64,000 bases of DNA from Clytia hemisphaerica (GCA_902728285.1 CACVBU010000975.1:710637-774636), one strand, 5' to 3'. Numbered from the stretch's first letter, positions 34,105-47,458 are shown. Made by a program: numbers and translations. The notes: generated from the sequence alone by a model not told the origin.

Positions 34105-35211
34105 TAATATATGCAAATCACGTCGAAAAAAAAATATTACCATTATACCATTAAAAGAACAATTTGCTTTTTCCGGCAGAAAATATGATGCTAGCAGGTG
34201 GACGTATAATTGCGTTGCAGCCGCCTGAAAAAACTCTTAGTGTCGCTTTAGTGGAAGAAACTATTTTTCAAAATGACATAAAATATATTTATAATAAACT
34301 AGCCTCAAGAAAATCTGGAACTTCTTTTCTACTTTAGTAAAATGTAAAAAAATTAACACTGACAACTCGAAAAAACAAGAACAGTGAATTATTGGATTTT
34401 TTAACTTTTGGGTAGGTAAAATCGTGATCATGCTTGTACTTCCAAATTCTGCCATGTTCATTTGTTTTTGACAGCAGCCTCGTTTCGGTGTCGCAGTATA
34501 AACACCGATATATACAAACATCACGTTTTTATATATCGGTGAGTATAAACAAATATCTAGCCTAGAACTTGTGCCTAACTTTTCATGCGCACGTAAAGAA
34601 TGTGCTTTCTAGTCTAGTTGAAATGAATCGTTTACCATATATGGTTTGCATAAATTATGTCAATTACGTTGTCGTTGAAGCGTGAAAAGTGTTGATCAAA
34701 GAATGAAGGGAAGATGGCCGTGTAGCTTTTTTTGTCCAATATCTTTAAAAAAATTGTAAATTTGAGAGATTCAAACGATTAATACACTTATTTCATTCCA
34801 AGGTAATATTTTGAATTACGTTTTCGAACTATCCTACGATCTGTGTGTGGAAATCTTGTCTTTTTAGATTGTTTATATCTTGAAATTCTGAGATGCCATT
34901 TTGCAAGATGGGGCTGGTAAAATGGCGCACTTTTGAATATGGCGGAGATGTTATAAAAAGCCATCTTGTTTTCTAAGAATCCACTTTCGATTGCAACTTC
35001 CACCGAAGATGGACACCCTCTCGACTGACCATTTTCCATTTTTACATAGATTTGACATTGAATTGAATTGTTTACATCACAGTTTTGAGCTCCAGCTTTT
35101 TAAACCAATGTTTTTGTTTTGCCATTGTTGGTTTGTCACTGTTGAATTGGCAATCAAACAGCTACTGCTATCTCCCAATGTGTAGCCATTATGTTATAAA
35201 GATCTAGATGG
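34105..35211. other. Non-coding stretch
   Basis: No supportable gene. A 50-codon open frame at about 34186-34338 follows a good splice-acceptor-like sequence but shows no recognisable motif and no partner exon. Confidence 0.35.
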
Positions 35212-35976
35212 TACCGTAGAGTCGTCTAATCTCGACATACGTCTTGCAATCTCGACATAGCTGTAGGCTGGTCTTCGAAATAAAAAATCAAACATAAACA
35301 AATACATACCAAAGTTATCAATCAATCACTAAAATGTACTCTCTCTCTATCACGTCACAGATTGTTAATATAATATGAGAAATGTGAAGTGTTATTACTT
35401 ATATTTGAAAAGAAAACTTTAACGATGTAGTAATCGCTAAAAACTAATTAGCATACTTTCAACGAAGATGTCCAAATCACAACAACACAACATTTTGCAC
35501 GCGAGGAATTTTTTAGTAGACATTTTTACCGTGAACCGAAAATAATAAAAAGAACCCGGTTTCCTTTTGAATTTAATGTGACCGCCATACTGGCAATCAC
35601 GGCGTGCGGCCTGTTAGCACCTAGAGCGTGTTTTTTTATATATAAGGAAGGGGAAACCAGGCTAAGCGCGCGAATTATTTTTATCACGTGACTTGAAGCG
35701 TAATTAAGTTGTAAAATTTTAATGATGGACACGAGAAAGTTACGAGGAAGTTTGCATGCGTTTCGTGTGTTGTGTAAAACTGCTTATAATTATGGCTGTT
35801 ATAATGGCTGTTTTTTAATTGAAAGGATTGCAATGTTTACTGAACTTCTAGTTTGATGGATGAACTTGTTCGATAAGAATGATACCAAGAATTTCATTCA
35901 AGGTTTGTTTTGATTATTTTACAGATCCGGTGTCGAGATTGCAAGACGTATGTCGAGATTAGACGACTCTACGGTA
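35212..35976. mobile_element. TA-flanked TIR element, TACCGTAGAGTCG family
   Basis: The inverted ends are exact over about 47 bp, starting TACCGTAGAGTCGTCTAATC at 35212 and its complement ending at 35976; the ends contain two spaced TCTCGACATA/TCTCGACA motifs. TA is duplicated at both borders. The 765-bp interior has no transposase. The look of the ends resembles pogo/Tigger-type transposons; that class assignment is inference. Confidence 0.85.
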
Positions 35977-36539
35977 ACTATCTGTTGTTACATTACATCT
36001 CTAACTACCAAGAAGATTGCCCCTGACGGGTTTTATAGGCCGATGTGGTAAAATCCAGTTAGGGACAACTATCTTTAGCAAACCTCCAAGCAAGCTGCCT
36101 GCCTGTTCCTAACTGACATAAATTTCACCCACAAAACAGGCGGTGTCAACCAAAACCCTATCGAACTGATTTTCGTCATCGAACTTTATCGAACGATAGC
36201 TGTTCGATTACCAAACCCGATCGAACAGCTATCGAACTTTACAAAAATTTATTGATAAGTTCAATTTAGTTCGATGAGTGTTCTTACAGTCTTAGTTCAA
36301 TGTGGTTTAGATGAAAGTTCGCGGATTGGTTCTACTTTTCTTTACCTTTCAGGAAATTACGAGGTTGTTTAATCAAAACACAGGCACCGTATGCTTCACT
36401 CATTATTGCTCATTTGAAATAATAGAGATAACACTTTCTTTAGGGACCCTCGACAAAAAACTTTCGAATTTTTTATCGGAATCATTGGGCCGATAAGGGG
36501 GTGGGGGGGTCCAACTACATACCGATAAAAAAACAAGTA

Positions 36540-36722
36540 TAGACCTTTTTTCAAAGAGGCCACCCTGTTGAATAATTATGTAGTCCAGCAGAAAAACAAT
36601 GATAAAACCATGTATAATTATTACAATATGCATGATACAGTAATTATGCATGGCTCTATCATTGTTTTTATGGCTGGACTACATAATTATTCAACAGGAC
36701 GTGCTCTTTGAAAAAAGGTCTA
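36540..36722. mobile_element. Intact MITE with TAGACCTTTTTTC ends
   Basis: TAGACCTTTTTTCAAAGAGG at 36540 and its near complement ending GAAAAAAGGTCTA at 36722, with TA at both borders. The inside is a second palindrome (CTGTTGAATAATTATGTAGT). Same family as the MITE broken by the BEL element. Confidence 0.8.
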
Positions 36723-37324
36723 TTGGGACGAAAATCCTTTCAGCCAACAGCCAATTTCTTTCTGATTTTGTCCACAAACTCCACTGAAAGCATACAATTT
36801 CACTTGCTTTCACCTTCGCGCACAAATTCGCAACTTTAAAAGTACAGTTTTGAATTAGCTTTGATAAAAAAACTCTTTTTTCATTGGCCAGCGTGCTGCC
36901 ATTTCCTTCGAAATGTTGCGACTTCATCGCGTCTTTTTAACTTTTGTTTTGATTAACAATATCAATGCGGGTATGAACAAACTCAATGTTGGTGCAAATA
37001 GACAAAAACTCAACGAAGACGGGTGGGAAGGCGAGATCTACGTGAGGAAGATGATAAAAATTGACCGTCAGTCGAACATGGTTTTTTTCCCTATCTACGA
37101 TTTTGTGTTTCCGGGGGTTTTGTTGTTTCAAATTGATTAACTAACAGTTAGGTAGGGTCAGGGTTGCTAGTAACGGCTTGTCACTGTGCCGGGTGCATAC
37201 TCGGCGCCTTGTTGGGCCCCGCAGGGTTGCTAGTAACGGCTCGAATTTCAGTCAGGTTAAGAAAGGGGCAATTTTACCCATATTATATTAACATTACCCC
37301 CATCTTTTTAGTCATTCTATAAGT

Positions 37325-37400
37325 ATGGCTCAACGCATAGCGCGCTGGGTTTCTGATCAGAGATTCTTTCATTTGGTGGGTTCGAATCCCGGTCGGGTCG
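37325..37400 (+). repeat. tRNA-like sequence (possible SINE head)
   Basis: A perfect pol III B box, GGTTCGAATCC, at 37379-37389 lies some 50 bp after an A-box-like TGGCTCAACGC (37326). The spacing suits a tRNA, but I could not fold a full cloverleaf or name an anticodon, so a tRNA-derived repeat is more likely than a working gene. Confidence 0.4.
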
Positions 37401-38116
37401 ATATTGGAGAAAGTTTGAAATATCAATTTCATAGAAAAGTTAGTAGAAATCAGAAAACAAGTCTCAGAAGGTCAGAAAATAGAAAAGGAGATAGAGAGAT
37501 AGGAAGTAGAAAAACAGAAGGGTGATGTTCGATTGACAGTCAATTTCTATCACCTTCCTCAACGCGATGGCGGTAGTGATTGGGAAAAATTGTGTTTTCG
37601 AAGATGTAAAAGTTGGTTTCAAAAATTTTGGCCAATAAGAGCAAGGGGGGGAGGGGGTCTGGAGCTTGGCCGATAAAAAATTTGAAAGTTTTTTGTTGAA
37701 GACCCCTTAAAGAAAGTAATAAAAATTAAAATCTTTTTTTTTTACAAATTAATGACCACTGAGCTTTAAAAGCTCCAGCTTGTCCCATCTCGATGGGATA
37801 GATATAGGATGACCCGCGAGAATGGCCCATGGGCGGCCGCCAATACGCCCTAGGAATATAAATAAAAAATTGGGTGGCAAGGTATAAATCGATTCAATTG
37901 AACCAATCGAACTTCATCGATCTTAATCAAACTGATCAAATCTCAATCGTATTCATCGAACTATAATCGTATAATCGAACAGTCATCGAACTTTACGAAA
38001 GTTTTCCCAGTTTGATAGGTGTTCGATTGGGTTCGGTAATCGAACAGCTATCGTTCAATAGGGTATGATTAAGTTCGATTAGTTCGATAATCGAACAGTT
38101 TGATTGACACCGCCTG

Positions 38117-40578
38117 GAGTTGTCTGCTTTGACCTATAAACAAGTAGAATCTGAAAGATCCAACTTTGCACGGAAGCACGCGCAAACAGTATAGACCTAA
38201 CTCTTCATACAAAAATCATGGGAAACGCATGTTTGGACTTTGTACCCTATGCTGCACGCAAGCACTTAAGCCAAAGTCCTGCAAAGATGGGACAAAAAGA
38301 ATAAATCAGTTTTTTAAAGTTTGCCAAAAAATGCCACATAAAAGATCTTTAAAATTCAGTATGTGAATAGGGGAGGTCGTCAGTAGTCCGACATTTTCTA
38401 GTCAGTATGTGAATAGAGCAGTAAAAAATACAACTTTTCTATTTTCCCTTTTTTTGCAAAAGTACTAGGAATGAAAATAAAGGGATAATGATAATTGAAT
38501 ACTATTCACTGCTGATACGCGGCATTATCGTAAAGCTAGAATCCCTTTGTGTACTCTTCGCTTGAGAAAATGATTGACAGATTGAAGTTTTTCACCCGCG
38601 CGGGCATTTTGGGAGTGTTCTCGGCTCAATCCTCGGACCGTGTTAAAAATGTTTGACTGAGCTGTGATAGATCATTTCGATGGAAGCTGTTGGAATGTTT
38701 ACAAGGCTCTTGGCAGAAAATCGCTTTTTTTGTTGTCAATGATGACAGTGCTGTTGTTAATTTTGTTAGATCTGACAAATTGATGTTTGTAAGTGCACTT
38801 TATGGTTTTGATTCCCATTGAAGAATCATATTCTGGTTTTCATGTTATTAGATGCTGTTTTAGTTAGAGCTTTAGAGCTAGCCTGAAAAAGCTGGCTTTT
38901 TCGAAAAAAATAAAAAATGGCTAACTGTGGACAAAAAAGCTTTGTAAGAAAAAATGTTTCAACTGCCACTAAAAAAAATACTTGTCCACAACGATGAATA
39001 TGCATATAGCATTTCTATAAAAATCAGCTCGATACGTTTCCTTCGTCTGAAATATTGATAAAAAAGTTGATACAATCAGTTTCTAAATTGGACGTGCCAC
39101 CACCAATGTCAAAAATGAGAAAAGAAGACTCAACATTGCGATCAAAACATTCAATACGCGGAGCATAGTGCGGAAAGGGGTCTTATCCCCCCTTCTTGGC
39201 ATCCCCCCAAACCTTTAAAAATGCTTATTCCCCAAGGGTTTTGGGCCAAATTTTTTATGGTAAAAAGGGAAGGGAAACAGTAAAGCAAAATTAAGTCTGG
39301 CAAATATAATACCACTTTTTAGTGAAAATAAAGAACTTTCTTTCATGCAGCCCAAATTTCATAACAGTGCTGGAAAATAATCTACAATATATTTAAGCCC
39401 CCCCTTCTTAAACGATCCCCCCTCCTTGCTATCCCCCCTTTTTAATGAAAATTTCTGATCCCCCTTCTTCACTTTTTTGGAAGGTGTCACCCCCCCCCCC
39501 CCATTAAGAAAGGGGGATCCAAACTATGCCGGGAGGAAAAGAAAAAAGTCTTATTGTGATCAAAACATTCCAGGGGCATGCCTGCAGTCTTCAACTTTGA
39601 CAGCTCCAATGCAAAGTTTATAGCTCCAGTTTGAAATAACAAAGGAAACCAGTATATTGAATGTCTGGATAGACATAAAAATTCCCACGTTTTTATCAAA
39701 TGAAGACTCCATAGACCACCACTTTCAAAAGAAAAAAAGAAACTTAAAAGAAATTTAATACAGAGAGTTTATGGGTTTTTTTATCACCCTGATCAATTCT
39801 TACCGTAAGTTGGTCTAATATTGACATCCCTCGTCTAATTTCGACACCCTTCTTTAGAGAAAGGAATAATACGAAAGCTTGAATCATTGATTGAAACAGG
39901 AATTCTAATGAATATTTGAACTTGTGGGGCACACAGACGTACAGCAGGATAAAAAAGGCTACTTTGTGTATGTGTGGATTCAAGGCACTTGGTAACTATG
40001 AAGTTTTCATAGGGAATGTGTAAATCAAAATATACAAAGTCACCTCAAAGGGTGTGAAAATGTCTCGTTTTTCTTGCTGAAGATCTTCACCATGATACCA
40101 GACTGGACTTTTTGGTGCCATAACTGGAGAGCTGTGGATGTTTTTTTTTTGTAAAAAACTACAAAAAAATTTACTTTGAAAAATGAAGTTTCAGATTTTC
40201 TTGAAATCTTAACATATCTTAACATATAACAGCTTCATAAACATAACTGAAACACTCCTGCAAATTTCATCATTTAACTCAAAGAACCGCTTATGATATG
40301 ATTGTTAAAGTTTCAATTTGTTTAGCCATCAGAGTAATAATAACAGTCTAACTTCAAGCACTTATAATAATTGATTGGAATCTCCAAATAACTTGCTTTT
40401 TTCAAAATTTGTCAAAAACTGTTAGTTTTTTATAGAAGATAGACCTTTTCATAAATTGCGTTACTAACATCACTTGCCAGCAACTAAAAGGATTTCAAAC
40501 TAAAGCAGTTAAATAGTTTGCATTTTTTTCTTTGAGTTTCTGATTTAAATATTTTCCAACTATTTTTCTTTTATTAGG
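38117..40578. other. Non-coding stretch before the zinc-finger gene
   Basis: No supported exon. C-rich blocks (CCCCCCTTCTT) recur at 39185-39520, flanked by related GATCAAAACATTC words near 39142 and 39559, suggesting a decayed repeat. The 5' non-coding exon and promoter of the zinc-finger gene should lie somewhere to the left of 40578. Confidence 0.35.
40559..40578 (+). promoter_or_regulatory. Splice acceptor directly upstream of the zinc-finger start codon
   Basis: A pyrimidine tract ending in TTAG, followed by GATG, places the first coding exon start one base before the ATG; a non-coding first exon lies upstream. Confidence 0.55.
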
Positions 40579-43500
40579 ATGCCATCTCCAAGAAAGAAGA
40601 AGCTAACTGTTAAAGTTGCTTTAACTCCAAGTCGAAGCAGAAGTGCTAGAATTAAGGCCAATGAAGTTAAGAAGGAGGAAGTGGATGATGAGAAGCCTAC
40701 AACATCTAGAAGAAATTTGCAGAAAAAGACAAACTCACCTAGAGGTTTGTACAAGGTTTCCATTTGTCACAACGCGTACATGAAACTAAGAAAAAATAAA
40801 CATTTTCATTCATACATCATAATTTTTATTCTAGACGTCTTGTGAAATTGATGCACAGATTTCACTTTTTACAGTTCTTCTTTTTTTGGTAACTAATTTA
40901 TGCAGAACTGGTTTTCACAGTTTTAGGTCTCTACTGATAGAAAATACAGTTTTCACTGAATGGAATGGAAAATGAAGAAATATCTCATAACATATTACCA
41001 CATACCTTTAAATCCACTGAGGAGATTTTAACTTTTCAGTATTTGCTGTTTATCTAGTTTCTCTTCTTCAATTTACCTAGTCAGGAATAATTTCATATGA
41101 TAAAACTTTTCATTTATTTCAGGAAAGGGTGGTCTTTCCACTCGGGACAAATCAAAGAAATCGGCTAAAGGAAAAGGTTCAAATCAATCTTCTAAAATGA
41201 CAGTTTTGGCGTTAGCTGCAGCACGAAAAAGAAAGTTAAACGGTGAAGACGATGACGAAGATGAAGATGAGAAACCTAAAAGAGCTAAAAGAAAAAAGGT
41301 TGTTAAAAAGGTAAAACTTCTATCACTCAAATACAAAACTCAATTTGAATTAGAAATTAAAATGTTTGTTCCTGTTACGACCTTGCCTTAAGCCAAGAAG
41401 ACAGATCATGATTAATCATGGGGGTTTGTAATAAAAAATATCAGACATCACAAGCTTTAGTGGTGATTTGGACTGTCAAAAAAAAACTCGAGAAATAATT
41501 TTGATAAGTATCAAGAATTATATACAGAAAAAAACTTAAGATTTTTTGCATTTGTTACTAAAATTAAAGATTTTAATTTTTAGAATATTTTTCAGACCTT
41601 TTAGTTTTCTAATTTTTTCTACACTTGTCCAAATTTTTGAAATCTTAACACAACCTTAGCACCATGAAACTCTGAGTTTGTAATCAGAACTTACTCACTC
41701 TAAATATGTAGTAAAAATCAGCATTATTTGAAAAATGGTCCCTAGAAAACCAAAAAGGGTGGTCTTTCTGTACATGTCATCACTAAAGTAAATTTACAAT
41801 TACACCCATTTTGGTGATGGTCTGCAAAAAAAATCCCACAATCCTTAAAGTCATGTCTGAGATTTTAGTATAGACCCCTGTTTCAATTCTTAATTTATAA
41901 GGTCGTTTTTTTTGGAAATACATTCAATTTTATCCATTTCAAAGTGCCTGGTTTGGCAAAAATCTGCCTGGCTTTCAGAGGTTTTATTACTCCCTATGGG
42001 GATATGAGGCCCCAGACCCTAACCCTTGTTTTGGCCTGCATTTAGCATTTTCAGCAACTAATCATTAGCTGAATATTCAATTACATTGCAAAGTAGAAAA
42101 GTGTGAGATTGCTTCTTCGGATCTGGAAAACCTTGGACAAGAATTTTTTGCAAAAATTATTTATTGTATATCTTATTTCCTTTAGACTGGTCGTAAAAAA
42201 GCTGTTCAAAAAAAGACCACTTCCAATTATCTGGATCCTATTGATGAAAACAACGAAGAGGTACTGTATGCTTCTATAAATTGTTTATATAATTGTGTAC
42301 ATCATTTTTGGTAAAATTTATCTAACCAAAACTGAAACTGTTTTCCAGAAAACTCTTTTGCCGTAAAAATCAGATTTTTGTATTTGGGGAAACTTCCTTC
42401 TGTCATTTTCTGTTCTCGCGATTGGCTTGGTATTTTTTCTGATTTTTTAGTTTGCATTCTCTTACTATTGTTGCCCTTTTTTTCTGTTTTCTTATAACAT
42501 TAGCCTTCAGGTAGGTCCAATCTGCAAAAAATTTGTTGATATAAAATTATTGAAATCACCGTTTCCTTAAAGACAAAAGGTTCATCCTAGCCCCTTCTGA
42601 CTTGAAATTCAACAGTTTATGGACATGCTATTATCGTCTGCTGATTGAAAATTTAAGTTAAGTTGATTAATTGCTTCACATGGTGACAATTTATATATTT
42701 TGCTGAATAGGGTTTGGAAGAGGACGCATTAGAAGAGCAACAAATGTTAGCAGCAGTGAAAGAAGAGAACGAGTTGAGTGCATTGGGAAGCAGTGGTGTT
42801 GGTGATGAGGAAGATGAAGAAGATGATGATCTAGATGAAGGTGACCAAGATGTAGAAGACGGAGAAGACGAGGCTGAAACTTTGGCTGAGGATGATGACG
42901 AGGACGATGATGATGATGACGATGAAGTGGCTGAAGATGAACAGAACCAAGGAATCTTCATCAGTGATGAGCATCAATACATTGAAACTATGAATCATGA
43001 GCATACTGAAGCGTCACACCATGAGGTGATTGAAGAATCTGAAATTGAGGTGATTTTTCATCCTATTGCTTATTTTCTGTTTTTGGACCTACCTTAAGGG
43101 GGGTCCTATAAATTAACCTGTGTATGTCCGTGTGTCCGTCCGTCTGTTATTAGGTTTTCTCAGGATTGGCTCATTCGATTTTTCGCTCAATGATGTAAAG
43201 TGGTAATTCCCAAAATGTGATTATTGCTATCTTGAAAAAACAAAGGAACTGTCTTAATAAATCAAAACAGAACCTATCGCCTCCTTACGTTGAAAATTTC
43301 AGGCATGCGATGACAAAATAACATTTTTGTAAGACCAGCCTCATATTATTGCATTTTTTTCTTTATCCCAGGTACCACAAGAGCAGGTGCAAGCTGAACT
43401 ACAAGAACAACAGGAGCAAGAAGATGATGAAGATGAAAATGATGACGATGAAGACATTGATGAAAACCTCTTCTTTGGAATCCCTGAACAACGCTCACCT

Positions 43501-46500
43501 GAGCTTGCAACATGCACACATTGCAAAGGTATTAAACAAAAAGTTCAGCTGACTACACCAGTTTTACGTTTGACCAATTGCACCTAAAATTATTTGAGTA
43601 TCAAGCTTTTTCAAACGTTTACCTATAGTTCGATGGTAAAAGTTGACAAAGCTCAAAGCTGATTTGATTGATGTGGTGTGGATTGCTGTGTTTCCATGCA
43701 TATAATATCTTCTGAGCGTTATCTTTCAAGTGATTGGATTTTACTTCATTTCAGGTAAATTCCGTAAAGAAGATGTCCACGAGCACATGTTAACTTGTCC
43801 AGAACGATATGTACAATGTCGAGAGTGCGGAAAGATTTTATCCAATCTTCAAACACTAGAGCGTCACCATAAAAGGTTTCATCTCAAGATCCGAGAAGTT
43901 CCGTGCACTTTATGCGATAAGATGTTCATCGATGAGGCAGCTGCTAGAAAGCATTTGAAAACAGTTCATTTCAAAGTCAAAAACTTCCATTGCCCACACT
44001 GCGATAAATCGTTTTCACAACGTAACAAGTTGACCTATCACGTGCGAACACACTCGGGTGAAAAGCCATACTCTTGTGCTGAGTGCGGTAGAAGCTTCTC
44101 GTTGTTGTGGAATCTCAAGACACATTTACGAACACATACAGGTACGTTCGACTTATTGAAGACTCATTACGATCTCGTAGAATTCGAAAATGTCCTTCTC
44201 AATCTTAATAATCAATCAATTTCCACCCAATCAGTTTTTCAATTGCTTTCACAATTTGTGCACCTTTCTAAATAAACGGTTACCTATCTGTATTTATCAT
44301 GAGAATTATTTCCCAAATTTTCTAGGTGAGAAGCCATACGCTTGTGAAATATGTGGTCGCCGATTCACGCAAAAACAAAACATGACGTCACACTTGACCA
44401 CTCACAGAAAACCAAAGCCAGACAAAAGTTTCCGTGCACATTTCAGTAGCGAAATTGAAGAATACGATAACAACGCTGCCGGAATCATCTCTGGTGGTGA
44501 TTTCACCAACAAAACTGCCACAGCCGCCAAGAATTTCCGAGCTTTTGAACAGGCGAAACAATTGAACGCACAGACCATTGGTAGTAATCATTACGTGCTT
44601 GGTGACATGCAGAACATCGAAGTTCACACTGCAAGCGAAACTGGTGGTGATCAGAATGTCAACTTGGAGCACGGGCTAGGTCTCTTATCCTCTGTTGCGC
44701 GTAAGGGTGATTCAACCGATGTCCAAGTTGACGGGATTGTCAACATCCCTGAAAGCCAGTTCCAATCTGCTGCTTCCAGTGGAAATATGGACCAAGTTGT
44801 CGAAGTGCTCATCAGAAACAACTCCAACGAAGACAAAACAAGTAACGTTGGTAGCACACTTTCCGTACAAATGCCTTCTGGTAATTCACAAAACAAAATC
44901 ATCCTTGATCCAAGCACACAAGCTGTCACAGACGCAGATGGTCAGGAAATTCCTCTTGACACCAACACAGCAGCCAACCTTGCAAACATCCTACAAAACC
45001 CTGACGTATTGGCTGCCATCAATAATGCAGCTTCCACCAACAAATTGATCGTCATCGGTCCAGTCAGTATGTTTGATGGTTCAACTTCACAATCGAGCTC
45101 AGTGGTCGCGCTCTCTGCTGCTGATAATTCGGCAGATAGTTCGGTCACTACAACTTTCTCACAGGAGCAATTAGCGCAGATTTCAGCCATGGTTCAACAA
45201 GAGCAAACAGCGGCTGCAGCAGCTTCTTCCCAAGTCTCTTCACAAACAGTCAACGATTCCATTTCAGCTACGTCTGCACTAGCTGCTGTCGAAAGCTTTC
45301 TTCAAAACGAGCAACAACCAACAAGCTCCCTCAGTGCTGCCAAAAATGACGAAATCGTCAACAACATTTTAGGATCTATTCAGCCGGACGGAAAACGAGG
45401 TCCGTCCGCAGTTGTTCAATCAGCTCGTGGCTCAAGCAACTTAACCATTTCCATGCCACCTATGTCGCAAAGCTCAATGACTATCAGTCAATCGAACCTT
45501 GGAATCAAAACAAACAAACTACCGATCATGAAAACGCTCTCCATGCAATCCACCTCTTCGGAAGAGGTCAGTAGCTCTGTCGATGAAGTCCAACAGCAAC
45601 AACCAGCAAACGAAGAAATCAGTGCAAACCCAGAAGTACAACAATCGAGTATGGAGGAGAACCAACATATGGTTCTTCAACAAGGAAGCGAAGTCGCCGA
45701 GCAGGAGCAAGGTGAGCAAGTTGAAAGCACCACACAATCAGCAGAAGAATACATGGTCTCAGCAAATAGTGGTCTAGCTGAAGGTCAATTCATATCGACT
45801 GACCCTGCCACAGGAGTTGCCGACAGCTCTGATATGGTTGACACTGAAGCTTCCAGTAGCGGTGAACCTGTGTTACTGTTGAGCACTGATGAACACGGAC
45901 AACCACAAATCATCGTTAAAATGCCTGACGGAACAGAAACGATTATGTCTGATCCTGCACTGGCAGAAAGTCTCATCCAAGTCCCAACAATCACGAATGC
46001 AGTTATCGAAGGATCAAATAATGAAGCCGAAGCAACACAAATGTCCGATCAAATCCCTGCCACCATACACTTACAAATTCCCGATCAAGGTGTCCCGGGA
46101 CAAATCGAAGTACCCTCTCAAAGTGGAATGCAAGCGCAATTCGTGACACAAAGCGACCAAGTACACGAAGAAATGCATCAACTTCCCGATCAAAGTTTAG
46201 CCCCGGTTTCGAGTGTCGATACTGAAAGCAGCGTGGACTCTAGTCAAGCTATCAATATGATCGAATCTCAAAACACGCAACAAAGTTTGGTCTCCAATTC
46301 GAGTGAACGCTCAATCGTACAAACGCCCGACAGTAGCTCGCAATCTTATTCGCAAACTCTTGGTGAACAAAAAATTGATTCTAGACAAGGTGTGTTTGTT
46401 ATGGAACATGTTTCTGCATCGGACGAGCGTAGCAATTATCCTGAACAAAGTAACATTGATTTCCCTGACCAAGCTGCTTCGTCTGACTTTGCAGTGGACA

Positions 46501-46667
46501 GTAGTAGCAATAACCAAAATGTACAAAAAGTTGATGGAGGGAATGTAGTCGTTGAAAGCTCTTTCTTACAAATGAACGACGTCAGTCAAAGCACCAGTAT
46601 AAACAATATGAATATTGCAGCATCTGAGGCTGGCAATGTCAGCTCGACTGATAACTCAAGTCAATAA
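40579..46667 (+). CDS. C2H2 zinc-finger protein with acidic and Ser/Gln-rich regions, 7 coding exons
   Basis: Coding exons: 40579-40744, 41123-41310, 42186-42260, 42711-43049, 43372-43528, 43755-44141, 44326-46667; GT-AG borders, phases agree, 3654 nt, 1217 residues. Order: a basic N terminus (PSPRKKK, SRSRSAR, KRAKRKK) that looks nuclear; two long Asp/Glu tracts (~150-300); six finger units at ~303-465. The first is CxxC with H and C at the end (CTHC...HMLTC), then CRECGK, CTLCDK, CPHCDK, CAECGR and CEICGR fingers, several joined by TGEKPY-type linkers. The remaining ~750 residues are rich in Ser, Gln, Asn and Val, typical of an activation or scaffold region. It is presumably a DNA-binding nuclear regulator. 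An AG acceptor directly before the ATG (TTTTCTTTTATTAG) shows a 5'UTR intron. I do not recognise an orthologue. Confidence 0.88.
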
Positions 46668-47432
46668 ATTACTCCTATTTCTTCTGTATATAAAACATTT
46701 TCTCTTTATTTCTTCGACATTTTCCTCGATTATTATGTGTTATTATTTTTATCTTTTAACCTAATGTTTACCATATTCAAATTTTAATCTTTTATTATTA
46801 GAGATTTAGTGGATAATTGCATCAATCCTGTACATTGGAGTCTTAATCTTAGCTTTTCTTGGATCTTTTTGAATCCATGGAAACCCTGTAAATAATCTAA
46901 AACCGACGCATTTTCCATTTTTCGTCTAAATTTGAGCTGATCGGTTCCTAATTAGTAAAATTCACCTGGCTTTTAGAGTAGCTAATTAATACTTAAACCA
47001 TTCGTACGTATTTCTTTCCAAATAACCTTTCTCACATTCAAGTTTGAATAATTTATTCACAAATTGTAGAAACAACGTTGATGTAATAGCTAGTTTATTT
47101 TGTTTTTCATTTTCGCGGAAGAATCTTATATGTATGTTTGAAAAATTCCATTAGAGAAAATGAAAGGATCTCTCGTCATGTTGATATTTTGATTATTGTC
47201 CCTCCCTGCCAAAAAAAAGTAAAAAGAAAAAAATCCCTGTACCCTTTGAACTAATGCTAACAATCGCTGGAATAATACCACCAGTCTCAAAAAAACTTAA
47301 TTTGTTCAATCTCCTCTAAATGCCCGACCTCGAAATTTCGATAGTTGAAGGGGTAACGGGACTGCATACCCAACTACTTTAATGGGATAAACTTTCGTGG
47401 GGACTTAATTTCGCGGGTGGCACTAGTGGGTG
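46668..47432. other. 3' flank of the zinc-finger gene
   Basis: AT-rich, expected to hold the 3'UTR. No other gene seen. Confidence 0.35.
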
Positions 47433-47458
47433 CAGGGATATGATATATCATATCCCTG
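47433..47458. repeat. Perfect 26-bp palindrome
   Basis: CAGGGATATGATA is followed directly by its exact complement, with no loop. It lies among GGGTGG-rich sequence just before a putative TIR element. Confidence 0.85.

Larger units (their letters stand above)
36433..37721. mobile_element. Inner TIR element nested in the ATCGAAC-rich element
   Basis: Left region ACAAAAAACTTTCGAATTTT near 36453-36472, followed by TTTATCGG, mirrors a right region near 37667-37705 (CCGATAAAAAATTTGAAAGT then TTTTTGTTGAAGACCCC); the match extends about 50 bp with mismatches. It contains the MITE at 36540-36722 and the tRNA-like sequence at 37325. The exact ends are uncertain. Confidence 0.5.
36137..38116. mobile_element. 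ATCGAAC-rich TIR element (about 2 kb) holding nested insertions
   Basis: Perfect 13-bp ends CAGGCGGTGTCAA (36137) and TTGACACCGCCTG (ending 38116). Subterminal blocks also mirror each other: GAACGATAGCTGTTCGATTA at 36192 and its complement near 38039-38058, with many ATCGAAC words on both sides. I saw no clear target duplication. The middle is occupied by at least two other inverted-repeat elements. A decayed relative is at 9897-10200. No transposase frame. Confidence 0.6.

Noticed and set aside
34186-34338. 50-codon plus-strand frame after an acceptor-like sequence
   Set aside because: No recognisable motif, no partner exon, and the frame is too short to trust.
36913-37140. 75-codon frame with a hydrophobic start
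   Set aside because: Lies inside nested transposons and overlaps an equally long minus-strand frame; no family features.
42653-42961. Minus-strand 102-codon poly-Ser frame
   Set aside because: Complement of the Asp/Glu-coding GAT/GAA tract of the zinc-finger gene.
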